DNA from: Deltaproteobacteria bacterium
Lineage (GTDB): Bacteria; Myxococcota_A; UBA9160; SZUA-336
Reading direction: 5' to 3'
Length of the DNA stretch: 64,000 bases
Assembly: GCA_029261895.1 (NCBI GenBank)
Contig: JAJDAK010000048.1
Span: forward strand, 96,155-160,154
Shown piece after piece: positions 8,447-17,650 of this stretch (the first letter of the stretch is position 1; each line of letters starts with the position of its first letter). The notes under the pieces were generated by a model. The model ran no database searches, was not told the DNA's origin, and was given only the letters and a program-made list of their open reading frames with translations. Made by a program: the position numbers and the translations under genes.

Positions 8447-9194
8447 TATCGGCAATACCAACGTTGCGCTCGGGCTATTTGAAGGCCCGAACCTGACCCA
8501 CCATTGGCGGCTCGGAACGCATCACAAAGCCACCTCCGATGAGGCCGCTGTCGCGCTGCGTGCCCTTTTCGACCTCCAATCGCAAGACATCGGTCAAATC
8601 GACGAAGCGATCATTTCCTGCGTCGTACCGCCGCTGCAGCCCATCTACGAACGTACATGCACCAAGCTATTCGGCTGCACGCCACTCGTGATCGGTCCCG
8701 GTATCCGCACGGGGATGCCGCTTCGTGTCGACAATCCGCGCGAAGTGGGTGCCGACCGCATCGTCAACGCAGTAGCGGCTCATCAAATGCTTGGTGGACC
8801 CGCGCTCGCAATTGATTTCGGTACCGCAACAAGCTTCGATTGCATTTCGCAAGACGGTGAGTTCGTCGGCGGCGCGATCGTGCCCGGTGTGCTGATATCA
8901 CTCGAAGCGTTGGTACAACGCGCTTCTAAATTATCGAGCGTAGAAATCGTCCGGCCGCCGAATGTGATCGGCAAGAACACAGTTCATAACCTTCAATCCG
9001 GCATGTTATTTGGATACGCCGGGTTGGTGGACAGCATGGTTGGCCGAATTCGAGAAGAACTCGGTGAGGATCTTCAGATCGTCGCGACGGGCGGACTCGC
9101 TCACGTCATCGCGTCGGAAACCAAGAGCATCCGTCGCGTCGAACCGTTTTTGACCCTGGAAGGACTTCGTCTAATTCACGAACGAAATCGATAA
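8430..9194 (+). CDS. coaX: Type III pantothenate kinase
   Basis: CoaX phosphorylates pantothenate with ATP, the first step of coenzyme A synthesis. It belongs to the ASKHA fold. The N-terminal phosphate loop is LLAIDIGNTNVALGLF, the central DNPREVGADRIVNAVAA segment is the family signature, and AIDFGTATSFD is the second phosphate motif, with GGAIVPG following. The 254-aa length is typical. The GTG start at 8430 lies inside the birA end, and GAGGGAA just upstream can serve as its ribosome binding site. BirA-CoaX pairing is widespread in bacteria. Type III kinases are not feedback-inhibited by CoA, which is family knowledge. Confidence 0.96.
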   Translation: MLLAIDIGNTNVALGLFEGPNLTHHWRLGTHHKATSDEAAVALRALFDLQSQDIGQIDEAIISCVVPPLQPIYERTCTKLFGCTPLVIGPGIRTGMPLRVDNPREVGADRIVNAVAAHQMLGGPALAIDFGTATSFDCISQDGEFVGGAIVPGVLISLEALVQRASKLSSVEIVRPPNVIGKNTVHNLQSGMLFGYAGLVDSMVGRIREELGEDLQIVATGGLAHVIASETKSIRRVEPFLTLEGLRLIHERNR

Positions 9195-9235
9195 ACAGAG
9201 TCGCTCAACGGAGCGCCAAGACGTTAGGAGATACC

Positions 9236-11314
9236 ATGAGCAACATGGATTTGAGTCACGTCCGTACCTTCGCCCTCATTGGACACGGTGGCGATGGAAA
9301 GACAACTCTTGCGGACTCCAGCGTCATGGCGACGGGTATCACCGATCGACCGGGTAGCGTCGAAGACGGCTCTTCGTTCATGAACTTCCTGCCCGAAGAG
9401 AAATCACGCCGGGTTTCCATCGCTACTTCCATCTGTAGCTTTGAGCATGACGGCTACCGGCTCAACCTGCTCGACACACCTGGCGACGCAAACTTCGCGG
9501 GCGAAACCCGAAGTGCGATCCAAGCGGTCGACCATGTAATCTTGGTCCTCTCCGCGCAGGACGGGATCAAAGTCGGATCGGAAAAAACCGTACGCCTCGC
9601 ACGTGAGTGCGGGCTTGGCGTTTCGGTTATCGCGAACAAAATGGACAGCGGTTCTGCGAACTTTGGAATGCTCGCGAAACGACTTGAAGAAGCCTTTGGG
9701 CTCCGCGTCGTCAAGCTCCACTTGCCGCTGGGTCATGGCGACTCATATGCGGGTTATATCGATCTCTTAGCGCAGAAAGCCCATCACTTCGCGCTGGATG
9801 GCTCGGGTCAACATACCTCAGGTGAGATTCCAGACGCGCTTCGCGACGATACCGAAACCGCACGCATGGAGATGATCGAAGCGATTGCTGAAGGCGATGA
9901 CGCCACACTCGAAAAATATCTCGAACAGGGCACATTGGAGTATGACGAGATCCTCACGACACTGCGCAAAGGCGTTCGGGACGGAAAGCTGATGCCGCTC
10001 CTCTCCGCCGCAGCCTCCCTCGGTATCGGTGGCCACGCGCTGCTCGATACAGCGATCAAGGTCTTGCCCTCCCCCACGGAGGCACCCATGCCGACCGCGC
10101 GCGCGGGCGAGGAAGCGCTCGATCTCGAAGCCAATCCCGACGGACCCGTTGTGGCATACGTATTCAAATCCGTAACCGATCGCTACACCGGAATGCTTTC
10201 GATATTTCGGGTTTACTCGGGAACCGTGAGCGCCGACGTTGTTGCGACGAATTCCCGATCCGGAAATAGGGAACGCCTGCACAAAATTCTGAAACTTCAG
10301 GGCGAGCACACCACGGACGTAAGGGAAGTTGGGCCCGGTGGCATCGCGGCCGTTGCAAAACTTCATGCCACCCATACCGGTGACACACTCGGTCCCGAAA
10401 AGACCGCAATTGCAGTCGACGCCTCACCCACGCCGCGCGGCGTAATCTCGTTCGCGGTCGAAGCCGAAAAAGGCGAAGAGGACAAAGTCTTCGACGCACT
10501 CAATCGACTCGCTGAAGAAGACCCGAGCCTGACACTTGGGCGTGACGAACGCACGCACGAGTTCCTACTCACGGGACTCGGACAGCTGCACATCGAAGTT
10601 ACGCTCGACAAATTGCACCGTATCTTCAACGTGGACCTAAAACTGAAGCCGCCCAAGGTTCCGTACCAGGAAACGATCAGAGGCCGAGCCGAACGCGTCG
10701 AAGGTAAGCTCAAGAAACAATCGGGCGGCCGCGGCCAGTACGGCGTCTGCTTCCTAACCGTAGAACCCGGACCCCGTGGATCCGGTGTCGATTTCGTGGA
10801 CGAGATCGTGGGCGGGTCGATTCCGCGTCAATTCATCGCCGCGGTAGAGAAAGGGGTTCGCGAGCGCTGCAACCGCGGAATCATCGCGGGTTATCCCGTG
10901 ACTGACGTGATTGTGCGCTGCGTGGACGGCAAACATCATGCTGTGGATAGCTCAGAACAAGCCTTCAAGACGGCCGCAAGTATCGGCATGAAGGCGGCTT
11001 TTCAGGCCGCGAAGCCGACGTTATTGGAACCGCTGATGCATCTAGAGGTCTTGGTCACGGATGACCATGTAGGTGACGTGATGGGCAATTTGAATAGTCG
11101 TCGCGGCAAGGTCGCCGGTGTGGACCAGAAAGGATCTATGCAAGTCATTCGCGCCGAGGTCCCGATGGCCGAGGTTTTGACCTACGCATCTGACCTCACG
11201 AGCATGACTGGCGGGAAAGGATCTTTCACGATGGACTTCGCCCACTATGACGAAGTCCCAAAAGAAACACGCGATAAGCTCATCGCAGAGGTGGCTAAAG
11301 ACAAAGAAGAGTGA
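9236..11314 (+). CDS. Elongation factor G-like GTPase (EF-G2 type)
   Basis: This 692-aa protein has the five-domain EF-G layout but belongs to the divergent EF-G2 branch rather than canonical FusA. The P-loop reads GHGGDGKTT instead of GHVDHGKT. Switch II reads DTPGDANF, where canonical EF-G has DTPGHVDF, so the His that activates water for GTP hydrolysis is an Asp. G4 is intact (NKMD). The canonical switch I RGITI motif is replaced by SRRVSIATS. Domains II-V are complete, including the domain IV stretch GRGQYGVCFLTVEP. EF-G2 proteins have uncertain, probably ribosome-linked functions. It is preceded by GGAGATACC before ATG 9236 and probably shares the transcript of the following signalling genes. 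Confidence 0.88.
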   Translation: MSNMDLSHVRTFALIGHGGDGKTTLADSSVMATGITDRPGSVEDGSSFMNFLPEEKSRRVSIATSICSFEHDGYRLNLLDTPGDANFAGETRSAIQAVDHVILVLSAQDGIKVGSEKTVRLARECGLGVSVIANKMDSGSANFGMLAKRLEEAFGLRVVKLHLPLGHGDSYAGYIDLLAQKAHHFALDGSGQHTSGEIPDALRDDTETARMEMIEAIAEGDDATLEKYLEQGTLEYDEILTTLRKGVRDGKLMPLLSAAASLGIGGHALLDTAIKVLPSPTEAPMPTARAGEEALDLEANPDGPVVAYVFKSVTDRYTGMLSIFRVYSGTVSADVVATNSRSGNRERLHKILKLQGEHTTDVREVGPGGIAAVAKLHATHTGDTLGPEKTAIAVDASPTPRGVISFAVEAEKGEEDKVFDALNRLAEEDPSLTLGRDERTHEFLLTGLGQLHIEVTLDKLHRIFNVDLKLKPPKVPYQETIRGRAERVEGKLKKQSGGRGQYGVCFLTVEPGPRGSGVDFVDEIVGGSIPRQFIAAVEKGVRERCNRGIIAGYPVTDVIVRCVDGKHHAVDSSEQAFKTAASIGMKAAFQAAKPTLLEPLMHLEVLVTDDHVGDVMGNLNSRRGKVAGVDQKGSMQVIRAEVPMAEVLTYASDLTSMTGGKGSFTMDFAHYDEVPKETRDKLIAEVAKDKEE

Positions 11315-11330
11315 TCTCGATCTCTCATGA

Positions 11331-12383
11331 GTGGAAGAAGTTCTCCAGAGTCTCGGTCCCGACAAACGCTATGCCGACCCCAGTGCGCCCATCCATGCGC
11401 GACTGATGGCCGCGGGCGGTGCGTTACCACTGCCGCCACCGCAGCTCGCCATGGTGCTCTTCGCGCTGACTTTTGATCCCGAGACCGAAGTAAAAGACAA
11501 AGCGAATGCGACACTCGCAGCGCTGCCTGACAATGTGGTCAGTACGGTCCTCCAAGCGGAGGTACATCCGGGATTGCTCGGACTTTTCGCGGAACAATCG
11601 GCTGACAATCTTGCCCACTTGGAGTTGATCGCGCTCAACCCCGCAACATCCGACGCCACAGTTTGCACCTTAGCCGCCATGCCTCAGTCGCGCATGGTCG
11701 ACATCATCGCCCAGAACCAAGTTCGTCTACTCCGCTGCCCGGAGCTCTTTGAGGCGTTGAGCGAAAACCCCGTGATGGGTCAGGCGACTATCGATCGCAC
11801 CCTCGACTTCCTCGGCCTCCCCAAACGCGAGACCGACAGCCTCACTGAAACCGAAGATGATCCCCCAGTTTCCGATGCTCCTATTGCGGGTATCGAAATC
11901 AGCGAAGAAGAATTCTCCGACGAGCTCGTCCAGGAGCTGCCCGAGGACGCACCGAAAGATGAGGCAACGTCAGCAAACATCTGTGCATTGATTCAGAACA
12001 TGACCGTGATTGAAAAGGTGAAGCTGGCGCGCTTCGGCAATGGCGAAGCGCGTTCGCTCTTGGTCCGCGATCGGAATCGGATGGTCGCGAGCGCGGCGAT
12101 TCGAAGTCCCAAGATCACCGACAACGAGGTTGTGCAATTCGCGAAGTCTCGCGCACTTTCCGACGACGTCGTTCGTATCATCTCAAATACACGTGAATGG
12201 GTGAAAAACTACTCGGTCAAATTGGCACTCGTGGCGAATCCCAAGACACCTACCGCCAATGCGATCAAGTTCCTAAACACGCTTACCGATCGAGACTTGA
12301 AGACGATAATGCGCAGCCGTGACATCCCCGGCCAGATCGTTCAAACGGCGCGGCGTATTTTGATTCGAAAAGGCAAGGCTTGA
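11331..12383 (+). CDS. Helical-repeat protein of unknown function, linked to MglA-like GTPase
   Basis: I do not recognise a named family. The 350-aa protein is rich in short helical segments, with repeated patterns such as DPETEVKDKANATLAALP, NPATSDATVCTLAAMP and VRDRNRMVASAAIRSP. These resemble HEAT or variant leucine-rich repeats. An acidic, Ser/Glu-rich linker near residues 170-210 separates two repeat blocks. No membrane segment, signal peptide or catalytic motif is seen, which suggests a cytoplasmic protein-binding scaffold. The start used is GTG 11331; a nearby ATG at 11327 is in another frame. The gene ends in a TGATG overlap with the MglA-like GTPase gene, so coupled translation and a shared function are likely (inference). 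Confidence 0.7.
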   Translation: MEEVLQSLGPDKRYADPSAPIHARLMAAGGALPLPPPQLAMVLFALTFDPETEVKDKANATLAALPDNVVSTVLQAEVHPGLLGLFAEQSADNLAHLELIALNPATSDATVCTLAAMPQSRMVDIIAQNQVRLLRCPELFEALSENPVMGQATIDRTLDFLGLPKRETDSLTETEDDPPVSDAPIAGIEISEEEFSDELVQELPEDAPKDEATSANICALIQNMTVIEKVKLARFGNGEARSLLVRDRNRMVASAAIRSPKITDNEVVQFAKSRALSDDVVRIISNTREWVKNYSVKLALVANPKTPTANAIKFLNTLTDRDLKTIMRSRDIPGQIVQTARRILIRKGKA

Positions 12384-13240
12384 TGGGTGTACTCAATCGA
12401 GAATCGCAAGAAATTCATGCGAAGATCGCCTACGTCGGTCCTGAAGGCAGCGGTAAGACGACCAACCTCGAGTTCATCCAACGCAAACTGAAAAAGTCTC
12501 AGGTCGGCGAACTGCAAACGGATGGCAATGGTTCGGCTGGCACCGAAGCTCTCTCGGTTCGCTTGGGCAAAATCCGCGATTTCAGTACGTACTTCGAGCT
12601 TCAAACCATCCCGAGCTCCCCTGAAACACTTGATAGGCGCCGTGAAATCGTAGCGACAGCAGATGGCATCGTCTTTGTCGCGGATCTGCGCCCCGAACAC
12701 CACGATGCGACGGCCGATGCGCTTGAGGAGCTCGAATCAATTCTCAGGGAGCGTGATCTGGATTTCGACGACGTGATGATCGTGGTCCAGTACAATCATC
12801 GCGATGAAGTCGACGAGAACGCCCTCGACGGGCTTTGTCGACGTTTGGGCCTCGACTCCGAGACCTCGTTCGAAGCCTGTGCGAAAGATGGAACAGGAGT
12901 ACTGCAATCATTGACGACGCTGTCCAAATTGGTGCTCGCGAAGATTCGCCACGACGCCAGCGCGACCGCAGTCGAGGCATCCGCAGCAAAAACGGTGATC
13001 CGTGAGACAGAGCAAGCTCCGGTTGCCGTCGATGCCGATATTGAAGAGGCGGTGCAAAGCATAGAGGACACCACCCTCGATGCCCTCACGCCGCTCCCGC
13101 CCGAGAAATCGCTTCGCGTGGAAAGCGCGGGCCCGGTCGAAGGTACGGATGCAGAACTGGTGATCCCAATTCGCTTGCTCGATGACGAAACCGGGCGCAG
13201 CACCGAGTTACGAATTCGGGTTAGCATCGGCGAGTCATAG
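12383..13240 (+). CDS. Degenerate MglA-like small GTPase with C-terminal extension
   Basis: Residues 1-185 align by eye with the polarity GTPase MglA of myxobacteria: IHAKIAYVGPEGSGKTTNLE matches the MglA start and its P-loop (GPEGSGKT). The segment GKIRDFSTYFELQTIP followed by DGIVFVADLRPE matches the MglA core. Two nucleotide-handling motifs are altered. The MglA TVPGQ segment, which replaces DxxG, reads TIPSS, and the base-recognition NKRD reads NHRD. About 100 extra C-terminal residues form a Glu/Ala-rich linker and a beta-rich end. ATG 12383 overlaps the preceding stop. MglA controls pole-specific motility machines. Whether this relative hydrolyses GTP is doubtful from the motifs. Confidence 0.8.
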   Translation: MGVLNRESQEIHAKIAYVGPEGSGKTTNLEFIQRKLKKSQVGELQTDGNGSAGTEALSVRLGKIRDFSTYFELQTIPSSPETLDRRREIVATADGIVFVADLRPEHHDATADALEELESILRERDLDFDDVMIVVQYNHRDEVDENALDGLCRRLGLDSETSFEACAKDGTGVLQSLTTLSKLVLAKIRHDASATAVEASAAKTVIRETEQAPVAVDADIEEAVQSIEDTTLDALTPLPPEKSLRVESAGPVEGTDAELVIPIRLLDDETGRSTELRIRVSIGES

Positions 13241-13248
13241 GAACCAAC

Positions 13249-15543
13249 GTGCGAAAACGGCTCGCCATTATCGGTCACTCGGAAGAAGGCCTCGCGCTGA
13301 TTCCCCTGCTCGAGGCAAACCCCGAGATGGAAGTCTCGGTCATTCTGAGCGACGACGCGGAAGCGACACGTTCCAATCTGCAGCGCGTCGATTCAGAGAT
13401 CGCCGAGCGTTATGCGGACCGGATCTCTGCTGACGTTGACGCGCTATGGGAAATACCGGGCCTGCACGCGCTCATCGATGCGGATCCCGCTCCCAGCCAT
13501 CGGCGATTGCTGCGCGAAGCACCCGATCGTGGGCTTCAGGTCACGACACCATTGGTTGCGAAACTCCTCTATGCTTTTGGGCCGGTCGACGCGACTCGAA
13601 AACCAGATCTTCTACAATCTCTCGGCGAAATTCTCGAATCTTACAACCTGACTATCGACCGGCGTGCATTATTGAATCGCATTCTTCAGATCGCCGTCGG
13701 AGCCACAGGTGCAGACCGTGGTTCGCTGATGTTGATCGAACCGGTACATCGACATCTCTACGTCGAAGTCGCCATCGGGATCGAACGTGAGCTCATTCCG
13801 AAAATTCGCATCCAACCCGGTGAGGGTATCGCGGGTCGGGCGTTTGAAGACGGCCAAGCGTTGTTATTGCGCGGAAAGGCGGATCAAAAACGTTACCGCA
13901 TCGTACGCGAGCGCGACGATGTTGAATCTGCGATTTCTGCGCCGCTGATTCATGACGGCGAAATTCTCGGAGTACTCAATCTATCGCACGCACGACAGAG
14001 CGGTGCGTTCGCAGATGAAGACCTCCATTTCGTTGAGCAACTCGCACGAATCGACGCCAAGATCATTGCGCGCGCTTCGGAATACCACAGCCTCATGCGC
14101 GATTCGGCAAAACTTCGCGCACAGAACGACGTGCAGCGCATCCTTGCCGAAAAAGAACCACTCCCACGCCGTCTGCGCGAAATCTGTCGACTGGTCAGCA
14201 CAGAGCTCGAGCATGGCATTTGTCATCTCTATCTCCACGACGTCGAACTCAATCAATTGACGTTACACGCGTCGTCCGGGTCTCTCGATCCGTTGGCATC
14301 GCCCATGCGAATCGATCTCGATAGCGGCGTTCATGGTTGGGTCGCACGAACCCGACGTGCGGCGGTGACGTCCAACGAGATCGGCGGTACCCACGTTTGT
14401 TTTGCCGTACTCCCACTGGTCGCACAAACCCACCTACTCGGTTTGCTTTCACTCGAAGGTACACGTGAAGGCGATCAGCCCGAGATGCTTCGCCACAAGA
14501 TTACCGCAGTTGCAGACGCGCTCTCTGCCGAACTTTGGGACAGCCTGCGCGAAATGCGTATGGAACGTGAGAATACACAGATCGCGGCCATCTCCGAGTT
14601 TTCTGCACGCATGGCCGCTGCCGAAGATTCCGCCGAACTTCACCGCATGATCACCAGCTCTGCAGCAATGATTCTCGAGGCTGAACACGCCATTTTACGC
14701 CTGCAGGAAACAGACTCAGGGCGTTATCAGATTCGTTCGTACTTCGGCTCTGCCGATACCGAAGCGCAAGCGGCGCTTTTTGCGATGGAGAAAGAGATTT
14801 CGATCGCGGCGATTCAGCGAAAGACGCCGATGCGAATTCTGGACGTCGAAACGCAAGCGGAACTTCGAGATCACCACACCGGTGTTGGCAGTGTAATCTG
14901 CGTACCTTTACTTCGGGGTGGACGCGTGGTCGGCACGCTTTCGGTGCTGGGGAAAGTCGCGGAAGACCCCATGGCGGGCGAGCGATTTGGCACCGCGGAT
15001 CAAAACATTCTCGGTCGCTTGGTGGAGCAACTGCAACCCGTGGTTGATCAAGTCCACGAGCGTGAAAGAAGCCGTCACGAACGCCGCTTCGACACACTCA
15101 CGGGTCTGCCGAACGCAACCCACCTACGCGAGCGATTACAGGAAGAACTCGCGCGTAGTAGTAGCCACGGTCGTATTCTGGCACTGGTACGTTTACGTGT
15201 CGTGGGTCTTGCTGAAATGCTCCAACAGCAACAGGGCGCTGAGGGGGATCGCGTTGCACTTTCCCTAGCGCAGGAAATTCGCGGCGGTCTCCGCGAATTC
15301 GATATCTTGGGCCGAACGGCGGAAGACACTTTCGAAATCGTGATTCCCGAACCCGATGGCGAGGTCGCGGCACTACTCGGCCCGATCGCGCGACGTGTTC
15401 GCGAAGCTTTGCGCCAAGAACCCGACACCTCACTCGAAGACCGCCTGAAGCTGGACTTTGGTTATGCGCTTTTTCCCGATGAAGCACAGACACCGAAGGC
15501 GCTCCACGAACTCGCCAAGAAGTCGCGAATTACGACCGACTGA
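13249..15543 (+). CDS. Rossmann-GAF-GAF-GAF-degenerate GGDEF signalling protein
   Basis: The 764-aa protein has an N-terminal Rossmann-like segment of about 100 residues (LAIIGHSEEGLALIPLLEAN, then dehydrogenase-like strands). Three GAF domains follow, at roughly 125-275, 285-430 and 455-605; the first has the classic PGEGIAGRAFEDGQ and SAISAPLIHDGEILGVLNLS pattern. The C-terminal 145 residues are a GGDEF fold (DTLTGLPNATHLRERL), but the active-site motif reads AEDTF instead of GGDEF. It is therefore unlikely to make c-di-GMP and may bind a nucleotide or a partner. There are no membrane segments. The start GTG 13249 has a nearby AGGAAC. It follows the MglA-like gene by 8 bp, and its stop overlaps the convergent alanine dehydrogenase by 14 bp. 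Confidence 0.85.
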   Translation: MRKRLAIIGHSEEGLALIPLLEANPEMEVSVILSDDAEATRSNLQRVDSEIAERYADRISADVDALWEIPGLHALIDADPAPSHRRLLREAPDRGLQVTTPLVAKLLYAFGPVDATRKPDLLQSLGEILESYNLTIDRRALLNRILQIAVGATGADRGSLMLIEPVHRHLYVEVAIGIERELIPKIRIQPGEGIAGRAFEDGQALLLRGKADQKRYRIVRERDDVESAISAPLIHDGEILGVLNLSHARQSGAFADEDLHFVEQLARIDAKIIARASEYHSLMRDSAKLRAQNDVQRILAEKEPLPRRLREICRLVSTELEHGICHLYLHDVELNQLTLHASSGSLDPLASPMRIDLDSGVHGWVARTRRAAVTSNEIGGTHVCFAVLPLVAQTHLLGLLSLEGTREGDQPEMLRHKITAVADALSAELWDSLREMRMERENTQIAAISEFSARMAAAEDSAELHRMITSSAAMILEAEHAILRLQETDSGRYQIRSYFGSADTEAQAALFAMEKEISIAAIQRKTPMRILDVETQAELRDHHTGVGSVICVPLLRGGRVVGTLSVLGKVAEDPMAGERFGTADQNILGRLVEQLQPVVDQVHERERSRHERRFDTLTGLPNATHLRERLQEELARSSSHGRILALVRLRVVGLAEMLQQQQGAEGDRVALSLAQEIRGGLREFDILGRTAEDTFEIVIPEPDGEVAALLGPIARRVREALRQEPDTSLEDRLKLDFGYALFPDEAQTPKALHELAKKSRITTD

Positions 15544-16648
15544 GCCAAGGTCGCTCGACGTACGGTAATCCCAACGCCTCCGCCACGCCAGCGTGCGTGC
15601 ACGCGCTCCGATAGCAGTTCACACCGCGCGCAAGCACAGAATTCTCATTGAGTGCTTCATCCACCCCGAGATCACAGAGCTGCTGCAGGTAGGGGAATGT
15701 CGCGTTCGCCAGCGCAAACGTCGAAGTTCGTGGTACCGCGCCCGGCATATTCGGTACGCCGTAGTGCAATACGTTATCAACCAGGTAAGTCGGGTTGGAA
15801 TGCGATGTCGGGCGAATGGTTTCAACACAACCTCCCTGGTCGACCGCGACGTCGACGATGACAGATCCCGGTTTCATACGGCTTACCAGCGCTTCGGATA
15901 CGAGTCGCGGCGCTCGCGCGCCAGGAAGCAACACCGCACCCACAACCAGGTCCGCTTCAAGTACCGCGCGCTCTATATTGGCCGCATTTGAATACAACGT
16001 GCCTAGCTCGCCGCGATAGATATCGTAGAGCGACGCAAGTCGGCGATGATCGACATCGAGAACGTTGACCTCGGCGCCGAAGCCGACCGCAACTCGAACC
16101 GCTGCGGTGCCCACGATGCCACCACCAATCACCACGACGGAACCGCGGCGCACGCCAGGAACTCCACCGAGCAAAACTCCTCGACCCCCTTGGTCTGCTT
16201 GCAGTAGATGCGACCCGATTTGAACAGAGAGTCGACCTGCGACTTCACTCATGGGGACGAGGAGTGGCAAAGTACCGTCATCGGTTTGAACGGTTTCGTA
16301 TCCAATCGCGATAATACCGTGGGTTAGAATTCGGTCCGTGAGTTTGGGCTCGGGTGCTAGATGCAAGAACGCGAAAAGCGCCTGGCCTTCGCGCATCGCA
16401 TCAATTTCTGAGAGCGTGGGTTCCTTGACCTTGGTAACGATGTCGACCGCGCCGATCAGTTCAGACGGATCGTCCACGATCTCGGCACCCGCTTCTTCAT
16501 ACATGTGATCACCGAAGCCACTACCTTCGCCCGCCGAGGCTTCCACGAACACCTTGTGTCCCGCTGCAACCAACGATTGCGCGCCGGAAGGCAACAACGC
16601 GATTCGCATTTCGCGATCTTTGGTCTCTTTGAGCACGCCTACCCGCAT
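15530..16648 (-). CDS. ald: Alanine dehydrogenase
   Basis: Ald interconverts L-alanine and pyruvate with NAD, releasing ammonia. Visible hallmarks are the N-terminal [18 protein letters not shown], the Lys of KVKEP, the catalytic His of FLHLAPE, and the NAD-binding motif [20 protein letters not shown]. The strand-turn [10 protein letters not shown], whose Asp selects NAD, is also present. ATG 16648 is chosen because homologues begin with this MRVGV sequence; the longer frame from 16678 adds ten unrelated residues. The product is 372 aa, normal for the family. It is the last of four same-strand genes, 42 bp after a lipoprotein gene. It converges with and overlaps the GAF protein gene. Confidence 0.95.
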   Translation of the reverse strand: MRVGVLKETKDREMRIALLPSGAQSLVAAGHKVFVEASAGEGSGFGDHMYEEAGAEIVDDPSELIGAVDIVTKVKEPTLSEIDAMREGQALFAFLHLAPEPKLTDRILTHGIIAIGYETVQTDDGTLPLLVPMSEVAGRLSVQIGSHLLQADQGGRGVLLGGVPGVRRGSVVVIGGGIVGTAAVRVAVGFGAEVNVLDVDHRRLASLYDIYRGELGTLYSNAANIERAVLEADLVVGAVLLPGARAPRLVSEALVSRMKPGSVIVDVAVDQGGCVETIRPTSHSNPTYLVDNVLHYGVPNMPGAVPRTSTFALANATFPYLQQLCDLGVDEALNENSVLARGVNCYRSACTHAGVAEALGLPYVERPWLSRS

Positions 16649-16690
16649 GACAGTTCTATCGGCGTGGCCCGGGTTCAAGCGAAGTATTCG

Positions 16691-17650
16691 CTACCAGACA
16701 GGGCGACTGTTTTGATTGGACTGTGTCAGCTGAACTTCTTCCCCATCGGACACACGCGTCAGGAACAGCTGGGAGGCTTCTTCTTCGCCACGCGCCGAGG
16801 CAAAGACCACGTAGTCGCCGTTCGGCGATACGGCGGGGTAGTCTTCATTGAAACGGGATTGCGCGATCGGACGCTTACCCAGACCATTGGCACGCATCAA
16901 CCAGACGTCCGTGCTGTCTCCCTTCCGCCGCACGAAGACAATCCACTTGCCATCGCGCGAAAACCGAGGCCGACCCCCGCGACCCAGCGGACGGCCTTCG
17001 GTATCCCCAACCGCGGCCGCCATGATCACAGGATCGCGATCGGCGAGACGACTCGGTTGCGCCCAAATCAGCGACTCACCGTCCGGGGATACATCGGGAT
17101 CCACCCCCCCAATGCCCGGAGAAAATACCTGATCCCCCTCATTGGCTTTGTAGATTCGAATCCCGCGTCCAGCGGGCTGACCCGGCGTTGAAATTGGACC
17201 CGCCCACGCAATTCGAAGCAACCCTTTTGAAATACCTGCACCGCCAAGCGATATCCCAACGGGTGCACGTTCGAACGATCCGGCATGACGCCCCCATTCA
17301 AAGAGCTGCATCGGTTGATTGGGATGTTCGCGGCGCCCGACCAAGAGCCGCGCACCATCGTCGCTCCAATCGAGCGGTAGTGCACCTAGACCCGCCTCTT
17401 CTACCACGCGAACTTCCCCGGTCGGAATGGTCATCACCACCAACGACGTACGCGGACGCTCGCGTTTGGGTTCGTCTCGTCCAGGGATGCGCGCACTCAA
17501 CGCGTCCTGAAAGCTGTTCAGATCGACAATTCCTCTCTTCGCTTCCTGACGCACAAAGGCGATCGGATCTGCGGGCACATCTTCCTTCGAATAACCACCA
17601 CCGCACGCGGTGATGGACATCGATAAAACGAGATAGCGAAACCACTGCAT
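16691..17650 (-). CDS. TolB-like beta-propeller lipoprotein
   Basis: This exported lipoprotein begins with a short hydrophobic signal and a lipobox ending in ITAC near residue 16, so it should be anchored to a membrane on the periplasmic side. The mature part carries several PD40/TolB-like propeller blades with the typical DPDVSPDGESLIWA, FSRDGKWIVFVRR and YPAVSPNGDYVVFAS repeats. These resemble TolB and DPP-IV N-terminal propellers and usually bind other proteins. No catalytic domain is fused to it. Its start is directly adjacent to the end of the JAMM peptidase gene. The link between a propeller lipoprotein, a JAMM peptidase and alanine dehydrogenase is not a known pathway, so its role is unclear. 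Confidence 0.75.
   Translation of the reverse strand: MQWFRYLVLSMSITACGGGYSKEDVPADPIAFVRQEAKRGIVDLNSFQDALSARIPGRDEPKRERPRTSLVVMTIPTGEVRVVEEAGLGALPLDWSDDGARLLVGRREHPNQPMQLFEWGRHAGSFERAPVGISLGGAGISKGLLRIAWAGPISTPGQPAGRGIRIYKANEGDQVFSPGIGGVDPDVSPDGESLIWAQPSRLADRDPVIMAAAVGDTEGRPLGRGGRPRFSRDGKWIVFVRRKGDSTDVWLMRANGLGKRPIAQSRFNEDYPAVSPNGDYVVFASARGEEEASQLFLTRVSDGEEVQLTQSNQNSRPVW

Noticed and set aside
13249..15543. Active diguanylate cyclase
   Set aside because: The GGDEF motif reads AEDTF and lacks the Gly-Gly and acidic pattern needed for catalysis.
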